The notes: generated by a model from the letters alone, not told the origin. 42,550 bases of DNA from Cellulomonas sp. B6 (GCF_001462455.1 NZ_LNTD01000063.1:1-42550); one strand, 5' to 3'. Shown: positions 1 through 9,058, numbered from the stretch's first letter. Numbers and translations: made by a program.

Positions 1-841
1 GGGCGGCCGGAGCCCCGTCGAGCTCCACGCCGTGCGCCGCGGCGTCGTGCGTCCCGATGCCGGTGGTCCCCGCGAGCGCAGCGGCGTCGGGGGCCGCCAG
101 GCCCGGAGCGCCTCGGTCGACCGACGCGAGGTCGCCCTGCGCGGGGGTGGGCTCCGACGCCCCGGGCGCCGCGTCGCCGGCGTCCGGCGCGCGGTCGGGC
201 GTGACGAAGAACGCCGCGGGGTCCTCGTCCTGCCCGGCGTGACGCGGCGCCGTCGGCTCGGTGAGCGCGGTGACCGCTGCCGCCCACGCCGCGTCGTCGG
301 GCGACGGGTGGTCGAGCGGTGCGTCCGGCAGCGCGTGGGCGCCGTGCCGTGCGGTCGGCTGCTCGGGGGAGCGGTGCGGCGTCGGCACCCCCGGCGCGGC
401 CGCGAGCAGGTGGGCCGTCGCGCGCGCGACGTAGTCGACGGTCCAGGCGGGCACGCGCGCACGGCGGCGCGCCTGCGCGTCGAGCACGGGCAGCACGGGC
501 ATGTGGGGGCGCTGCTCGTGCAGCACGCCGGGCGTGGCGCCCTCGGGGCCCGGGCACATCATCCAGAGCGCGCCCGGCACCGTGGACACCAGCAGGTCGC
601 CGACGGCGATGCCGATCGCCGCCGCGACGCCCTCCGGAGCCGGCGCGTCACCCGTGGCGCCCAGCAGCCGCGTCCACCGCGCGTCGAGCGCGGCAGGGTC
701 GTGGCCGTCGACCCCGTCGGTGCGCAGCCAGGTGCGCAGCCGCTCGAGGTGCGACCACTCGGCCGGGGTGAGCACGCGCGCGAGCACGGGGCCCTCGGGC
801 TCCGTGGACCTCGTCGCGAGCGCGGGCGAGACGATGTCCAT
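1..841 (-). CDS. DUF3806-like protein (3' end outside window)
   Basis: Reading the minus strand from an ATG at 841 gives at least 280 codons without a stop up to the window edge, so the C-terminus is missing. The N-terminal half starts with LTPAEWSHLERLR, followed by a helical region containing AIGIAVGDLLVSTVPGALW and VPAWTVDYVARATAHLL. This layout parallels the DUF3806 protein at 24338-24982 (NPAELLFLAQQR, AFGVALGDLVRAQAPALDW, YPIAAVAQYWES), so I place both in one family by motif order. The C-terminal half is rich in Ala, Pro, Asp and Glu and looks disordered. There is no signal peptide or membrane segment. Function unknown. GGAG lies about 15 nt upstream of the chosen start, so the start is not certain. 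Confidence 0.72.
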   Translation of the reverse strand, partial: MDIVSPALATRSTEPEGPVLARVLTPAEWSHLERLRTWLRTDGVDGHDPAALDARWTRLLGATGDAPAPEGVAAAIGIAVGDLLVSTVPGALWMMCPGPEGATPGVLHEQRPHMPVLPVLDAQARRRARVPAWTVDYVARATAHLLAAAPGVPTPHRSPEQPTARHGAHALPDAPLDHPSPDDAAWAAAVTALTEPTAPRHAGQDEDPAAFFVTPDRAPDAGDAAPGASEPTPAQGDLASVDRGAPGLAAPDAAALAGTTGIGTHDAAAHGVELDGAPAA

Positions 842-1118
842 GCCGTGGCATCGGCGCTCCGTCGCGTCCCCTTGAGTCCCCGGAACGTGTGATCCCACGC
901 CTCGATCCTGCCCCACGCGGCGGCGGTCCCGCGGCCCGGCGGGCTCTGCACGACGACCGGGCGCACCGTGCGGCGTCCTCGGCGTGGGCGCGCACGTCGG
1001 GGGCGACCCGGGGCCTCGTGCGCGGACGGTCGCGCCGCAGCGGGCCGGCCGGGCTCCGCTCCGCCGCTGGCGGTGCGGCGGGGGACGGCTAGCGTGGTCG
1101 AGGTCCCGAGGAGGTCGT
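842..1118. promoter_or_regulatory. Divergent intergenic region with a -10 box for the VanY gene
   Basis: This 277-bp stretch lies between the divergent DUF3806-like and VanY-like genes and shows no credible gene. On the plus strand TAGCGT at 1090-1095 resembles an actinobacterial -10 box. AGGAGG at 1109-1114 is the ribosome binding site of the GTG at 1119. No clear -35 or operator was seen. Confidence 0.45.
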
Positions 1119-2159
1119 GTGCGCCGTACCGCCGTCGCCGTCGTCGTCGCGGCGACGGTCGCGCTGGGCGGCGGCGCGGGCACCGTGGCGTGGACCGACC
1201 GGCAGCGGCAGAGCGCCGACGCCCGCCTGTCCGCGGCCGTGGCACGCGTCGAGGACGCGCGGGTCGCGGTGGTGGACGACCACGCCGGCCGCGGCGCGTC
1301 GGCGGCCGACGCCGACGCCGCGCACGCCACCGCCCTGCTGGGCGGTGCCCGGGCGGCGCTCGCCGCGGCGGTCGAGCGCGCGCGGCAGACCCTCGACGCC
1401 TCGGCGGGGCAGGTGGGGGACGACGACGCGCCGCGCGCCGCGCTCGCCGACCGTCTCGACGCCGCGGTCGTCGCCGGCCCCGCCGCCTCGCCCGCCCGCG
1501 CGCGCGGGCTCGCCGCCGAGGTCGCCGCCGCCGAGCAGGGTGTGCTCGACGCGGTCGCCGCGCAGCGGGCGCGCGCCGAGGAGCAGGAGGTCGCGGCCCG
1601 CGCGGCCGCGCGACGCGCCGCGGCCGCCGCCGGCACGTCCCCGCCCGGCGCGTCGGCCCCGGGGGCGGGGACGTCGCGCGACCGGTGCACGACGACGTAC
1701 TCGGGCCCGGCGTTCTACACGTCCACGCCGACCGACGGCGGCGACGGGTCGAACGGTCGGCTCCCGGCGTCGGCGCTGGCAGCGGTCTCCTGGACGGCCG
1801 ACTCGCGCGGCACCCCGTTCTACCTGCGCTCCGACGCCGCCGCGGCGCTCGAGCGGCTCAACACGGCGTTCCGCGGCGCGCTCGGCCACGACCTGGCGCT
1901 CGACCTCACGTACCGGGACCTCGACACGCAGGTCGCCATGCGCGAGGCGCTCGGCACGGTGGCGGCCGTCCCCGGGACGTCGTCGCACGGCACCGGCCTC
2001 GCGATCGACGTCCCGGAGCTGCCGTGCGACTACGGCTGGGACTCGGCAGCGCGCGCCTGGCTCGTCGCGTACGGCCCGGCGTACGGGTGGGTGTCGCCCG
2101 GCTGGGCCCGCCAGGGCGGGTCGAACCCCGAGTACTGGCACTACGAGTACCGCGGCTGA
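1119..2159 (+). CDS. D-alanyl-D-alanine carboxypeptidase, VanY/M15B-like
   Basis: 346 residues. The GTG start follows AGGAGG by 4 nt and immediately begins a membrane segment or uncleaved signal (about residues 4-25), so the catalytic part should lie outside the cell. Residues 30-175 are Ala-rich and probably a coiled stalk. The C-terminal M15 zinc-peptidase domain has the conserved SSHGTGLAIDV (His and Asp zinc ligands) and terminal YWHYEY (catalytic Glu region, third zinc ligand). The family trims the terminal D-Ala from peptidoglycan stems. It converges on the MFS gene across 34 bp. A paralog with the same architecture lies at 30268-31566. An upstream in-frame start at 984 is possible but would precede the ribosome binding site with low-complexity sequence. 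Confidence 0.9.
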   Translation: MRRTAVAVVVAATVALGGGAGTVAWTDRQRQSADARLSAAVARVEDARVAVVDDHAGRGASAADADAAHATALLGGARAALAAAVERARQTLDASAGQVGDDDAPRAALADRLDAAVVAGPAASPARARGLAAEVAAAEQGVLDAVAAQRARAEEQEVAARAAARRAAAAAGTSPPGASAPGAGTSRDRCTTTYSGPAFYTSTPTDGGDGSNGRLPASALAAVSWTADSRGTPFYLRSDAAAALERLNTAFRGALGHDLALDLTYRDLDTQVAMREALGTVAAVPGTSSHGTGLAIDVPELPCDYGWDSAARAWLVAYGPAYGWVSPGWARQGGSNPEYWHYEYRG

Positions 2160-2193
2160 GCGCCGCCGTCCGCGGCGCGCGCGGTCCACGCCG

Positions 2194-3645
2194 TCACGGC
2201 GCGGCGGGGTCGGTCCCGGCCGGCTGCGTGGTGCGGCCGTCGGGCGGGCGCACCGCGACGCTCGACGACGGCACGGTGCGCCACGCGACCGCGGCCCCGG
2301 CGACGAGGAGGCCCGCGCACACGAGCATCGCCGTGCGGTGGGCGGGGGCGAGCCGGGCGGCGTCGGTGAGGGACCCCCCGACCCCGGCGACGAGGGGCAG
2401 CACCGCGACCGCGAGCAGGCTCGCGACGCGCGCCACGGCGTTGTTGACGCCGCTCGCGACACCCGCCAGGTGGTCGGGCGCGGCGGCGAGCGCGGTCGTC
2501 GTCAGCGGCGCGACCGTCATCACCAGGCCCACGCCCTGCAGCAGCACGCCCGGCAGCACGTGGGTGACGTACGGCGCGGCCGGCCCGATGCCGGCGAGCA
2601 GCGCGGTGCCCGCGCCCGCGACGAGCGGACCGACCGTCATCGGCAGCCGTGGCCCGACGCGCACGCCCCACGCGCCCGCCCGGGGCGAGAGCACCAGCAG
2701 CAGGAGCGTGACCGGCAGCTGGGCCACGCCGGCCGCGAGCGGCGTGTACCCGGCGACGACCTGCAACGTGACCACGAGGAAGAACCCGACCCCGCTGAGC
2801 GCGGCGTAGACGAGGAACGTCGCGCCGTTGACGCCCGCGAAGGGCCGCCACCGGAACAGGTGCGGGGGCACCAGCGGTGCGCGCGAGCGGGCCTCGACGC
2901 GGACGAACAGGCCCAGCGCGACGGCACCGACGCCGAGCGCCGCGGCCACCGCGGCACCGGAGCCGTGCGGCTCGGCCCACACCGTGAACCCGTACGTGAG
3001 CCCGGCCAGCCCGAGCGCCCCGAGCACGGTCCCGGCGACGTCGACGCGTGGCTGCGCCCCGGGGTCGGTGGACTCCGGGACGTGCCGCAGCGCCACCACG
3101 ACGACGACGGCCGCGAGCGGCACGTTGATGCCGAACACCCACCGCCAGTCCGCGACCTGCACGATCCACCCGCCGACGAACGGTGCCGCGGCACCCGCGA
3201 GACCGCCCAGCCCGGACCACGCGCCGATCGCCCGGCCACGGTCGTCGCCCGTGAACGTCGACTGCAGGATCGCGAGCGACCCGGGCGTGAGGAGCGCGCC
3301 GCCGACGCCCTGCAGCACGCGTGCGGCGACGAGCGCACCGACCGTCGGGGCGAGCGCGCACGCGACCGACGCGATCGCGAACCACACGACCCCGACCAGG
3401 AACACGCGCCGTCGGCCGAACCGGTCGCCGAGCGCGCCGCCCAGCAGCAGGAACGCCGCGAGCGTGAGCGCGTACCCGTTGACCGTCCACTGCAGGTCGG
3501 CGGTCGTCGCGTCGAGGTCGGCGGCGATGCGCGGCAGCGCGATCGTGACGACGGTCGCGTCGATGAACGCGAGGGCCGACCCCAGGACGGTCGCCAGCAG
3601 CACCCACCGTCCGGCGGCGGAGCGGTACGCGACGGCCCCGGTCAC
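2194..3645 (-). CDS. MFS transporter, DHA2 (EmrB/QacA-like) drug exporter
   Basis: 483 residues with about 14 hydrophobic segments, the DHA2 size. The first segment ends in FIDATVVTIALPRIAADL; the loop after the second segment has GALGDRFGRRRVF (motif A); RVLQGVGGALLTPGSLAI is motif-B/C-like. Proton-coupled efflux of hydrophobic or cationic compounds is expected from the family; the substrate cannot be told. It starts 22 bp after the stop of the PolDom gene and is probably last in a four-gene minus-strand operon (7947 to 2194). No strong ribosome binding site or own promoter was evident in the 22-bp gap. Confidence 0.9.
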   Translation of the reverse strand: MTGAVAYRSAAGRWVLLATVLGSALAFIDATVVTIALPRIAADLDATTADLQWTVNGYALTLAAFLLLGGALGDRFGRRRVFLVGVVWFAIASVACALAPTVGALVAARVLQGVGGALLTPGSLAILQSTFTGDDRGRAIGAWSGLGGLAGAAAPFVGGWIVQVADWRWVFGINVPLAAVVVVVALRHVPESTDPGAQPRVDVAGTVLGALGLAGLTYGFTVWAEPHGSGAAVAAALGVGAVALGLFVRVEARSRAPLVPPHLFRWRPFAGVNGATFLVYAALSGVGFFLVVTLQVVAGYTPLAAGVAQLPVTLLLLVLSPRAGAWGVRVGPRLPMTVGPLVAGAGTALLAGIGPAAPYVTHVLPGVLLQGVGLVMTVAPLTTTALAAAPDHLAGVASGVNNAVARVASLLAVAVLPLVAGVGGSLTDAARLAPAHRTAMLVCAGLLVAGAAVAWRTVPSSSVAVRPPDGRTTQPAGTDPAAP

Positions 3646-3667
3646 GGGCGGGTCGCCCCGGGCCCGG

Positions 3668-4732
3668 TCATCGCGGCCGGTCGCGGTCCTTGCTCGGCTG
3701 CACGCGCTTGGGCTCGCCGGGCATCTTGGGGTACTCGGGCGGGTAGGGCAGGTCGCCGTGCCCGTCGTCGCGCTCCTGGCGGTCGGCCAGCTCGAGCAGC
3801 GAGTCGAGCCGGTACCGCGGCGCCGCGTGCGCGACGAGCCCTGCGAACAGGTCGCCGACCTCGGCGAACCGGGCCGGCATCGTGGTGACGTCGAAGTCGT
3901 CGGGGTGCGCGTCGGCGACCTCGTCCCACCTGAGCGGGGCCGAGACCGTGGCGCGCGGGTTGGAGCGGATCGAGTACGCCGACGCGATCGTGCGGTCGCG
4001 CGCCATCTGGTTGTAGTCGACGAAGATCCTGCGGCCCCGCTCCTCCTTCCACCACTTCATCGTCACCTCCTCCGGCAGACGCCGTTCGAGCTCGCGCCCG
4101 AACGCGATGGTCGCCCGCCGCGCCTCGACGAACGTCCACGCGGGCTCGATCGGCACGAACACGTGCAGACCGCGCCCGCCGGACGTCTTGGGCGTGCCCT
4201 CCAGGCCGTGCTCGGCGAGCAGCTCGCGCACGTGGGGGGCCACGCGGGCCGCGTCGGAGAAGTCGGTGCCCGGCTGCGGGTCGAGGTCGATGCGCACCTG
4301 GTCCGGGCGGTCGACGTCGTCACGGACCACGGGCCACGGGTGGAACGTCAACGTGCCGAGGTTCGCGGCCCACGCGACGACCGCGAGCTCGGTCGGGGCG
4401 ACCTCGTCCGCCGTGCGACCGGACGGGAACGCGATGCGCGCGGTCTCGACGTAGTCGGGTGCGCCCTGCGGGACGCGCTTCTGGTAGAACGCGTCGCCCG
4501 ACGAGTCCTGCCGGGTCGACATGCGCGCGCCCTCGAAGACGCCCTTGGGCCAGCGCTCGAGCGTCGTCGGCCGGTGCAGCAGCGCCCCGAGGATCCCGTC
4601 GCCCACGGCGAGGAGGTACTCGACGACGTCGAGCTTGGTCAGGCCGCGTGCCGGGAAGACGACACGGTCGGGGCTGGTCACGCGCACGGTGCGGCCGCGC
4701 ACGTCGAGCTCCACCGCCGGGGTCTGTGCCAT
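3668..4732 (-). CDS. LigD-like DNA polymerase/primase domain protein (PolDom)
   Basis: 354 residues forming a stand-alone archaeo-eukaryotic-primase-type polymerase like that of bacterial LigD. Visible motifs: FPARGLTKLDVVEYL near residue 26, the catalytic metal-binding RIDLDPQPG (D149, D151), TSGGRGLHVFVP, and a late MARDRTIASAYSIRSNP resembling the family's RxxTASAPYSxR segment. The family acts in non-homologous end joining, gap filling and ribonucleotide incorporation. No ligase or Ku gene is adjacent. The ATG at 4732 lies 3 nt after the stop of the LuxR-type gene, suggesting co-translation. The C-terminal 25 residues are charged and Pro-rich. Confidence 0.92.
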   Translation of the reverse strand: MAQTPAVELDVRGRTVRVTSPDRVVFPARGLTKLDVVEYLLAVGDGILGALLHRPTTLERWPKGVFEGARMSTRQDSSGDAFYQKRVPQGAPDYVETARIAFPSGRTADEVAPTELAVVAWAANLGTLTFHPWPVVRDDVDRPDQVRIDLDPQPGTDFSDAARVAPHVRELLAEHGLEGTPKTSGGRGLHVFVPIEPAWTFVEARRATIAFGRELERRLPEEVTMKWWKEERGRRIFVDYNQMARDRTIASAYSIRSNPRATVSAPLRWDEVADAHPDDFDVTTMPARFAEVGDLFAGLVAHAAPRYRLDSLLELADRQERDDGHGDLPYPPEYPKMPGEPKRVQPSKDRDRPR

Positions 4733-4735
4733 GCC

Positions 4736-7705
4736 TCACACGGTAGGGCCGGGGGCGGACACCCGCCCCTCGCGCGCGGCAGCCGTGCCGAGCAGCCCGC
4801 GGCGGTGCGCGATCGCGACGGCCTCGGTGCGGCCCGACGCCCCGAGCTTGGCCAGCACGTTCGACACGTGCACCGACACGGTCTTGCCGGAGATGAACAG
4901 CCGCTCGCCGACCTGCCGGTTGGACAGCCCCTGCGCGACGAGCGCGAGCACCTCGGTCTCGCGCGCCGTCAGCACGTCGCCCCCGGCGGCGGGCCGGGGC
5001 GTGGCCGGTGCGCCGCCGGCGCCCGCGAGCCGTGCGCGCCGCACGAGGTCGGCGACGGCGTCGGCCAGCGGCCGGGCCCCGATCGCGCGCGCCTCCGTGA
5101 GCGCGAGCGCCGCCTCGGGGGCCGCGGCCTCGCGGTCACCGGCCGCGACGAGGGCCTCGGCGAGCCGCCACCGCACGCGCGCGGTCTCGTAGCGGTGCCC
5201 GTACGCCAGCTCGACGAGCGCGGACCGCCACACCTGGGCGTCGCCGCGCCCCGCCGCGCGCGCGTGCTCGGCACGGGCGCGGGCGAGCCAGGCCCGCCCC
5301 TCGGGCCCGAGGGCGCCGCCGCGCGGGCGCCCGGCGGCGGCCGTCCGTTCCACGCGCGCGAGCCGGGCGTCCGCGTCCGCGACCAGGGCAGCGTCGTCCT
5401 GGCCCGCGGACCGGCGCGCCGCGGCGGCGTCCGCGACGGCGGCGAGCGTGAGCGCGCCGAGCCAGATCCCGCCCAGGTACTCGGGCGACCACACCGCGCG
5501 CACGTGCGCGTCGACCCGGTCGGCGTGCGCCACCGCGCGCTCGGGCTCGCCCCGCCACGTCAGCGCGTCGACGGCGTTGCCCCCGGCGATCTGCGTGAGC
5601 AGCGGGTCGCGGGGCCACCACGGCTCGAGCGCCGCGGCCCGCTCCACGACGTCGTCGTCGCCGCGCGCCACCGCGGCGTACAGGCCGACCGACGTGAGGA
5701 ACGCGCGCGCGTACCCGGGGCCGCCGGCGGTTCCCGCGTCGGCGTCCGCGAGGTCCCCGCGGACGTACCGCACGAGCACGCGGAACATCTCCAGGTCGAC
5801 GCCGTACGGCGCCCACGACATGCCGAGCGTGACGGCCCGGGCCCGACCCTCGTCGGCCTCGCGCGCCGCGCGCGGCAGGTCGCCCGCGTAGTAGGCGGTC
5901 GAGGCGAGGTTGTAGCGCGTGCGCAGCTCCGTCGTGTGGTCGCCCGACGCCACGGCGCGCGCCAGCGCCTGCGTGAGCAGCTGCGTCGACCGCTCGTGGT
6001 CGATCCGCTCGCCGACGGCGGCCGTCGTCAGGGCGTCGGACTCGGCCGCGACGTCGCCCACCTCGCGCGCCACCTGCGCGGCGCGGGCGGCGATCTCGGT
6101 GGCCTCGTCCTCGCGTCCGGCGTTGAGCGCGGCGCGCGCGTACGTCGCGAGCGCCCACGCGCGCTCGCGCGACGGGGCGTCCGGCAGCTCGGCGAGCGCG
6201 GTCGACACCTCGGCGAGCGCCGCGTCGATGCCCTCGGCCGCCAGCAGGTGCCGTGCGAGGTCGGTGCGCGCGCCGCCGCGCGCGACCGGGTCGTCGCCGG
6301 CCGCCGCGACGCCCCCGCGCGCGAGCTGCACGGCGCGCTCCGACTCGCCCGCGCGGCTCGCGGCACCGGCGGCGGCGCGCAGCACGGCGGCGTGCGACGT
6401 CGGCAGCTCGGCCGCGACCTCGGGCAGGGCGTCCCAGAGCCGCAGCACCACCTCGAGGTGGCGCAGCTCCTCGGCCGGGGCGAGGACGCGGCGCGCCTGC
6501 AGCGCGGCCTCCCACGACGCCCGCAGCGCCACGGGGAGGTCCGGCACCCGCAGCGCGTGCGCGGCCCGCTGGGCGGCCGCGCCGGGCGCCGGGGCGGCGT
6601 CGAGCGCCGCGAGGAACGCGCGGTGCGCCGCGGCGGCCTCGCCGGGCAGCAGGTCGGCGTAGACGGCCTCGGCGAGCAGCGCGTGCCGGAACGCGATGCG
6701 CCCGTCCTCCACCACGAGCACGTGCTGCGTCACGGCCTCGCGCAGCGCGGCGTCGACGCCGCCGGCGGGGCTGCCGGGGTCCGCGAGCGCGGCCGCGCGC
6801 AGCAGCGGCTCGTCGACCCGACGTCCCGCGGCCGACGCGAGCTGGACGAGCCGCACCGTCGCCGCGTCGAGCCGCTCGACGCGCGTGCGCAGCACGTCGG
6901 CCAGCGACCAGGGCAGCGCGTCGGCGTCCGCGCCCGCCTCGATGAGCTCCTCGGTGAAGTACGCGTTGCCCTCGGCGCGCTCGCGCAGCCGGTGCACCTG
7001 GTCGTCGGGCAGCCGGCGCCCGGCCACGGCCGCGGCGAACTCCCGCAGCTCGTCGTCCGTGAACGGCGCGAGCGTCAGGTGGCTCGCGCGGGGGTGCCGC
7101 ACGAGCTCGGCGGCCACGGGACGCCACGGGTGCCGGCGGTGCAGGTCGTCGGTCCGGTAGGTCGCCACGACGAGCAGCGGCTGGTCCTGCAGCCGCGACA
7201 CGACGAACCGCAGCAGGTCGCGGCTCGACGCGTCGGCCCAGTGCAGGTCCTCGAGCACGAGCAGCAGCGGGTGCTCGCGCGACGCGCACGCCGCGAGCAC
7301 CTCGACGACACCCTCGAACAGCTCGCGGCGCTCGTCGGCCGCGTCGGCCGGCGACGCGTCGTCGATCCGCGTGCCGCCGCTCCCGCCACCCAGCAGCCGC
7401 GCGAGCGCGGGGCGCGCGGCGACGGCGCGCGCGACCGTCTCGGGGGCGGCCGTGCGCAGCACGCCCAGCGCCTCGGCGAACGGCAGGTACGGCAGGCCGA
7501 TCTCGCCGAGGTCCACGCAGTGGCCGGTGACGACGCGTGCGCCGTCGGCCGCGACGACCTCGCCGACGTGCCGCAGCAGGCGCGTCTTGCCGACGCCCGC
7601 GTCCGCGCCGAGCAGCACGAGCGTGGGCGCGCCGGAGCGCGCGCGGTCCAGGGCCTCGGCGAGCCGGGCGACCTGCTCCGCGCGTGCGACGAACGGCGTG
7701 CTCAT
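4736..7705 (-). CDS. LuxR-family transcriptional regulator with N-terminal AAA/STAND ATPase (LAL type)
   Basis: 989 residues. The N-terminal ATPase has Walker A GADAGVGKT (residues 33-41) and Walker B LLLVLEDLHWAD. A long Ala-rich helical middle (about 350-890) looks like TPR-type repeats. The C-terminus carries a LuxR/GerE helix-turn-helix with LTARETEVLALVAQGLSNRQVGERL cut here as LTARETEVLALV and SNRQVGERLFISGKTVSVHV. Large ATP-dependent LuxR regulators of the MalT/LAL type sense a ligand and activate transcription; the ligand is unknown. The ATG at 7705 overlaps the stop of the upstream small gene as ATGA, fixing the start and implying coupling. It is followed after 3 bp by the PolDom gene. 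Confidence 0.93.
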   Translation of the reverse strand: MSTPFVARAEQVARLAEALDRARSGAPTLVLLGADAGVGKTRLLRHVGEVVAADGARVVTGHCVDLGEIGLPYLPFAEALGVLRTAAPETVARAVAARPALARLLGGGSGGTRIDDASPADAADERRELFEGVVEVLAACASREHPLLLVLEDLHWADASSRDLLRFVVSRLQDQPLLVVATYRTDDLHRRHPWRPVAAELVRHPRASHLTLAPFTDDELREFAAAVAGRRLPDDQVHRLRERAEGNAYFTEELIEAGADADALPWSLADVLRTRVERLDAATVRLVQLASAAGRRVDEPLLRAAALADPGSPAGGVDAALREAVTQHVLVVEDGRIAFRHALLAEAVYADLLPGEAAAAHRAFLAALDAAPAPGAAAQRAAHALRVPDLPVALRASWEAALQARRVLAPAEELRHLEVVLRLWDALPEVAAELPTSHAAVLRAAAGAASRAGESERAVQLARGGVAAAGDDPVARGGARTDLARHLLAAEGIDAALAEVSTALAELPDAPSRERAWALATYARAALNAGREDEATEIAARAAQVAREVGDVAAESDALTTAAVGERIDHERSTQLLTQALARAVASGDHTTELRTRYNLASTAYYAGDLPRAAREADEGRARAVTLGMSWAPYGVDLEMFRVLVRYVRGDLADADAGTAGGPGYARAFLTSVGLYAAVARGDDDVVERAAALEPWWPRDPLLTQIAGGNAVDALTWRGEPERAVAHADRVDAHVRAVWSPEYLGGIWLGALTLAAVADAAAARRSAGQDDAALVADADARLARVERTAAAGRPRGGALGPEGRAWLARARAEHARAAGRGDAQVWRSALVELAYGHRYETARVRWRLAEALVAAGDREAAAPEAALALTEARAIGARPLADAVADLVRRARLAGAGGAPATPRPAAGGDVLTARETEVLALVAQGLSNRQVGERLFISGKTVSVHVSNVLAKLGASGRTEAVAIAHRRGLLGTAAAREGRVSAPGPTV

Positions 7706-7947
7706 CGGGCCACGTGCCACGCACCCGATCCTCGCAGCGACCACTGACGTCCGGGAGCGCGGACCACCGGTCGGCCCGTCGTGCCGGTCGCGCCCGTCGT
7801 CCCCGGCGTGCTGCGTACCCCGCCGCGCGCCCCGCGTGCGACACCGGGGCGACGCACCTCCCGCGCGCGCCGCACCCCGGCGGCGACCTGCTCGCGCCGG
7901 TACGCGACCTCGGCGTCCAGCGCCGGACCCCACAGCTCGATCCCCAT
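7702..7947 (-). CDS. Small hypothetical protein translationally coupled to the LuxR regulator
   Basis: 81 residues, ATG at 7945-7947 preceded by GGGAGA at good spacing. The N-terminal third (GPALDAEVAYRREQVAAGVRR) is helical and charged; the rest is basic and rich in Gly, Thr and Arg. It has no membrane segment and I do not recognise the family. The stop TGA at 7702-7704 overlaps the ATG of the LuxR gene (ATGA), so it is very likely the first gene of that operon. Function unknown; a small regulator or partner of the ATPase is only a guess. Confidence 0.6.
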   Translation of the reverse strand: MGIELWGPALDAEVAYRREQVAAGVRRAREVRRPGVARGARGGVRSTPGTTGATGTTGRPVVRAPGRQWSLRGSGAWHVAR

Positions 7948-8272
7948 GGTCGTCTCCCGTCCCCGTGGTCCGCGGGTTCGGTCCGTGCCGGTCGCGGACC
8001 CCTCCCCGGCACGGCACCCACGCTCGTCCTGAGGCCCCGCCCGGCGGATCGGACGGCTGCCCACACCCGCGCGACCGACGCCGTCTGAGGTACCTCAGAC
8101 GCGCCGTGAGCGGCACGCCTCCTCGGGCCGACGGCGACGCCGACCGAGGTGTCGACCCGGGTCGACCCGGGCCGGCCTCGGGGTCGGGCCAGGGTCGGGT
8201 CCGGGCCGGGCCCGGAGGTGCCGCGCGGCGCCGGGCCGCATGCTGGAGGCCACGACGACGGAGGAGGACGGC
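7948..8272. promoter_or_regulatory. Divergent control region between the LuxR operon and pspC
   Basis: 325 bp without a gene. It contains the 20-bp perfect palindrome at 8082-8101 and, further right (about 8140-8220), GC-rich repeated blocks such as GTCGACCCGG. The ribosome binding site AGGAGG at 8262-8267 belongs to the gene starting at 8273. Confidence 0.5.
8082..8101. promoter_or_regulatory. 20-bp perfect palindrome, candidate operator
   Basis: CGTCTGAGGTACCTCAGACG reads identically on both strands. It has no loop, so it is more like a dimer binding site than a terminator. It sits 134 bp upstream of the small gene/LuxR operon start (7947) and 171 bp upstream of the pspC start (8273), so it could serve either. 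The binding protein is unknown. Confidence 0.5.
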
Positions 8273-8506
8273 ATGGACGGGGTGCGCGCGGCGTTCGCAC
8301 GGGCAGGACTGGTCAGGACGTACGAGGGGCGCTGGCTCGCGGGGGTGTGCTCCGGCGTGGCGGCCCGGCTGGGCGTCGAGGCGTGGGTCGTCCGGCTCGT
8401 GCTGCTGCTGCTCCTGGTGCTGCCCGGCAGCCCGTTCCTCGTCTACGCGGTGCTGTGGATCTGCATGCCGCCGCAGGGGTGGGTCGCCCCCGTCCGCGAC
8501 GCCTGA
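8273..8506 (+). CDS. PspC domain protein
   Basis: 77 residues. The ATG at 8273 follows AGGAGG by 5 nt. YEGRWLAGVCSGVAARLGVEAWVVRL matches the PspC signature (RxxxGVCGGLAxxxGxxxxxVR), here cut to GRWLAGVCSGVAARLG, followed by one hydrophobic helix (LVLLLLLVLPGSPFLVYAVL) and a short Pro-rich tail. PspC domain proteins are inner-membrane components of envelope stress responses; stand-alone single-domain versions are common in actinobacteria. The next gene, an RsbW-like ATPase, is on the same strand and may be co-transcribed. Confidence 0.88.
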   Translation: MDGVRAAFARAGLVRTYEGRWLAGVCSGVAARLGVEAWVVRLVLLLLLVLPGSPFLVYAVLWICMPPQGWVAPVRDA

Positions 8507-8623
8507 TCGCGCGGGCCCGGCACCGCGGCACGGTGCGTGGACGGGCCGGGTGCGCGTCCCGTCCGTGCGTCCGGACCGTGGCCCGAGCGGCGAGGTCCGT
8601 CCGCGTCGGGCACCCTGGTGCTC

Positions 8624-9058
8624 GTGGGTGACGTCCGAGACCTCCGTAGCCGGCGCGGCGCGCCGCCTCCGCTGCTCGACGACGAGCTCGTGGTGGTGGC
8701 GGAGCGCAGCGCTCCCCGCGCCGCGCGCCACTGGGTCATGCGCTCGGTCGCCGTCGCGGGCGTCGGCGGTGCGTGCAACCAGGTCATCGAGCTGCTGACG
8801 GGCGAGCTCGTCTCCAACGCGGTCGTGCACGGTCCGTCCGGCGAGCCGGTGCGGGTCGCCGTGCGGGTCGACGGCCCGCGCGTGCGCGTCGCGGTGACCG
8901 ACCGGGGCGGCGGCGTCCCGCAGGTCCGGCACGCGGAGCCGACCGCGCCGAGCGGGCGCGGCATGTCGCTCGTCGAGGCGCTGTCGACCACGTGGGGCTC
9001 GGCGCGGCTGCCCGACGGGGGCACGACCGTGTGGTTCGAGGTCGACACCGACGAGTGA
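8624..9058 (+). CDS. RsbW-like HATPase (anti-sigma regulatory factor type)
   Basis: About 144 residues from the GTG at 8624; a GTG at 8537 would add 29 residues but that stretch has poor codon-position GC bias, so I prefer the shorter form. GHKL ATPase motifs are visible: N box ELLTGELVSNAVVHG, G1 VTDRGGGVP, G2 SGRGMSLVEAL. There is no histidine-kinase dimerisation domain. The family contains serine kinases such as RsbW and SpoIIAB that hold sigma factors. No anti-anti-sigma STAS gene is adjacent; the ECF sigma factor about 1.8 kb downstream is not a usual RsbW partner. Confidence 0.82.
   Translation: MGDVRDLRSRRGAPPPLLDDELVVVAERSAPRAARHWVMRSVAVAGVGGACNQVIELLTGELVSNAVVHGPSGEPVRVAVRVDGPRVRVAVTDRGGGVPQVRHAEPTAPSGRGMSLVEALSTTWGSARLPDGGTTVWFEVDTDE

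Noticed and set aside
2828-7747. 1639-codon open frame on the plus strand
   Set aside because: Antisense of the MFS, PolDom and LuxR genes; no recognisable domain.
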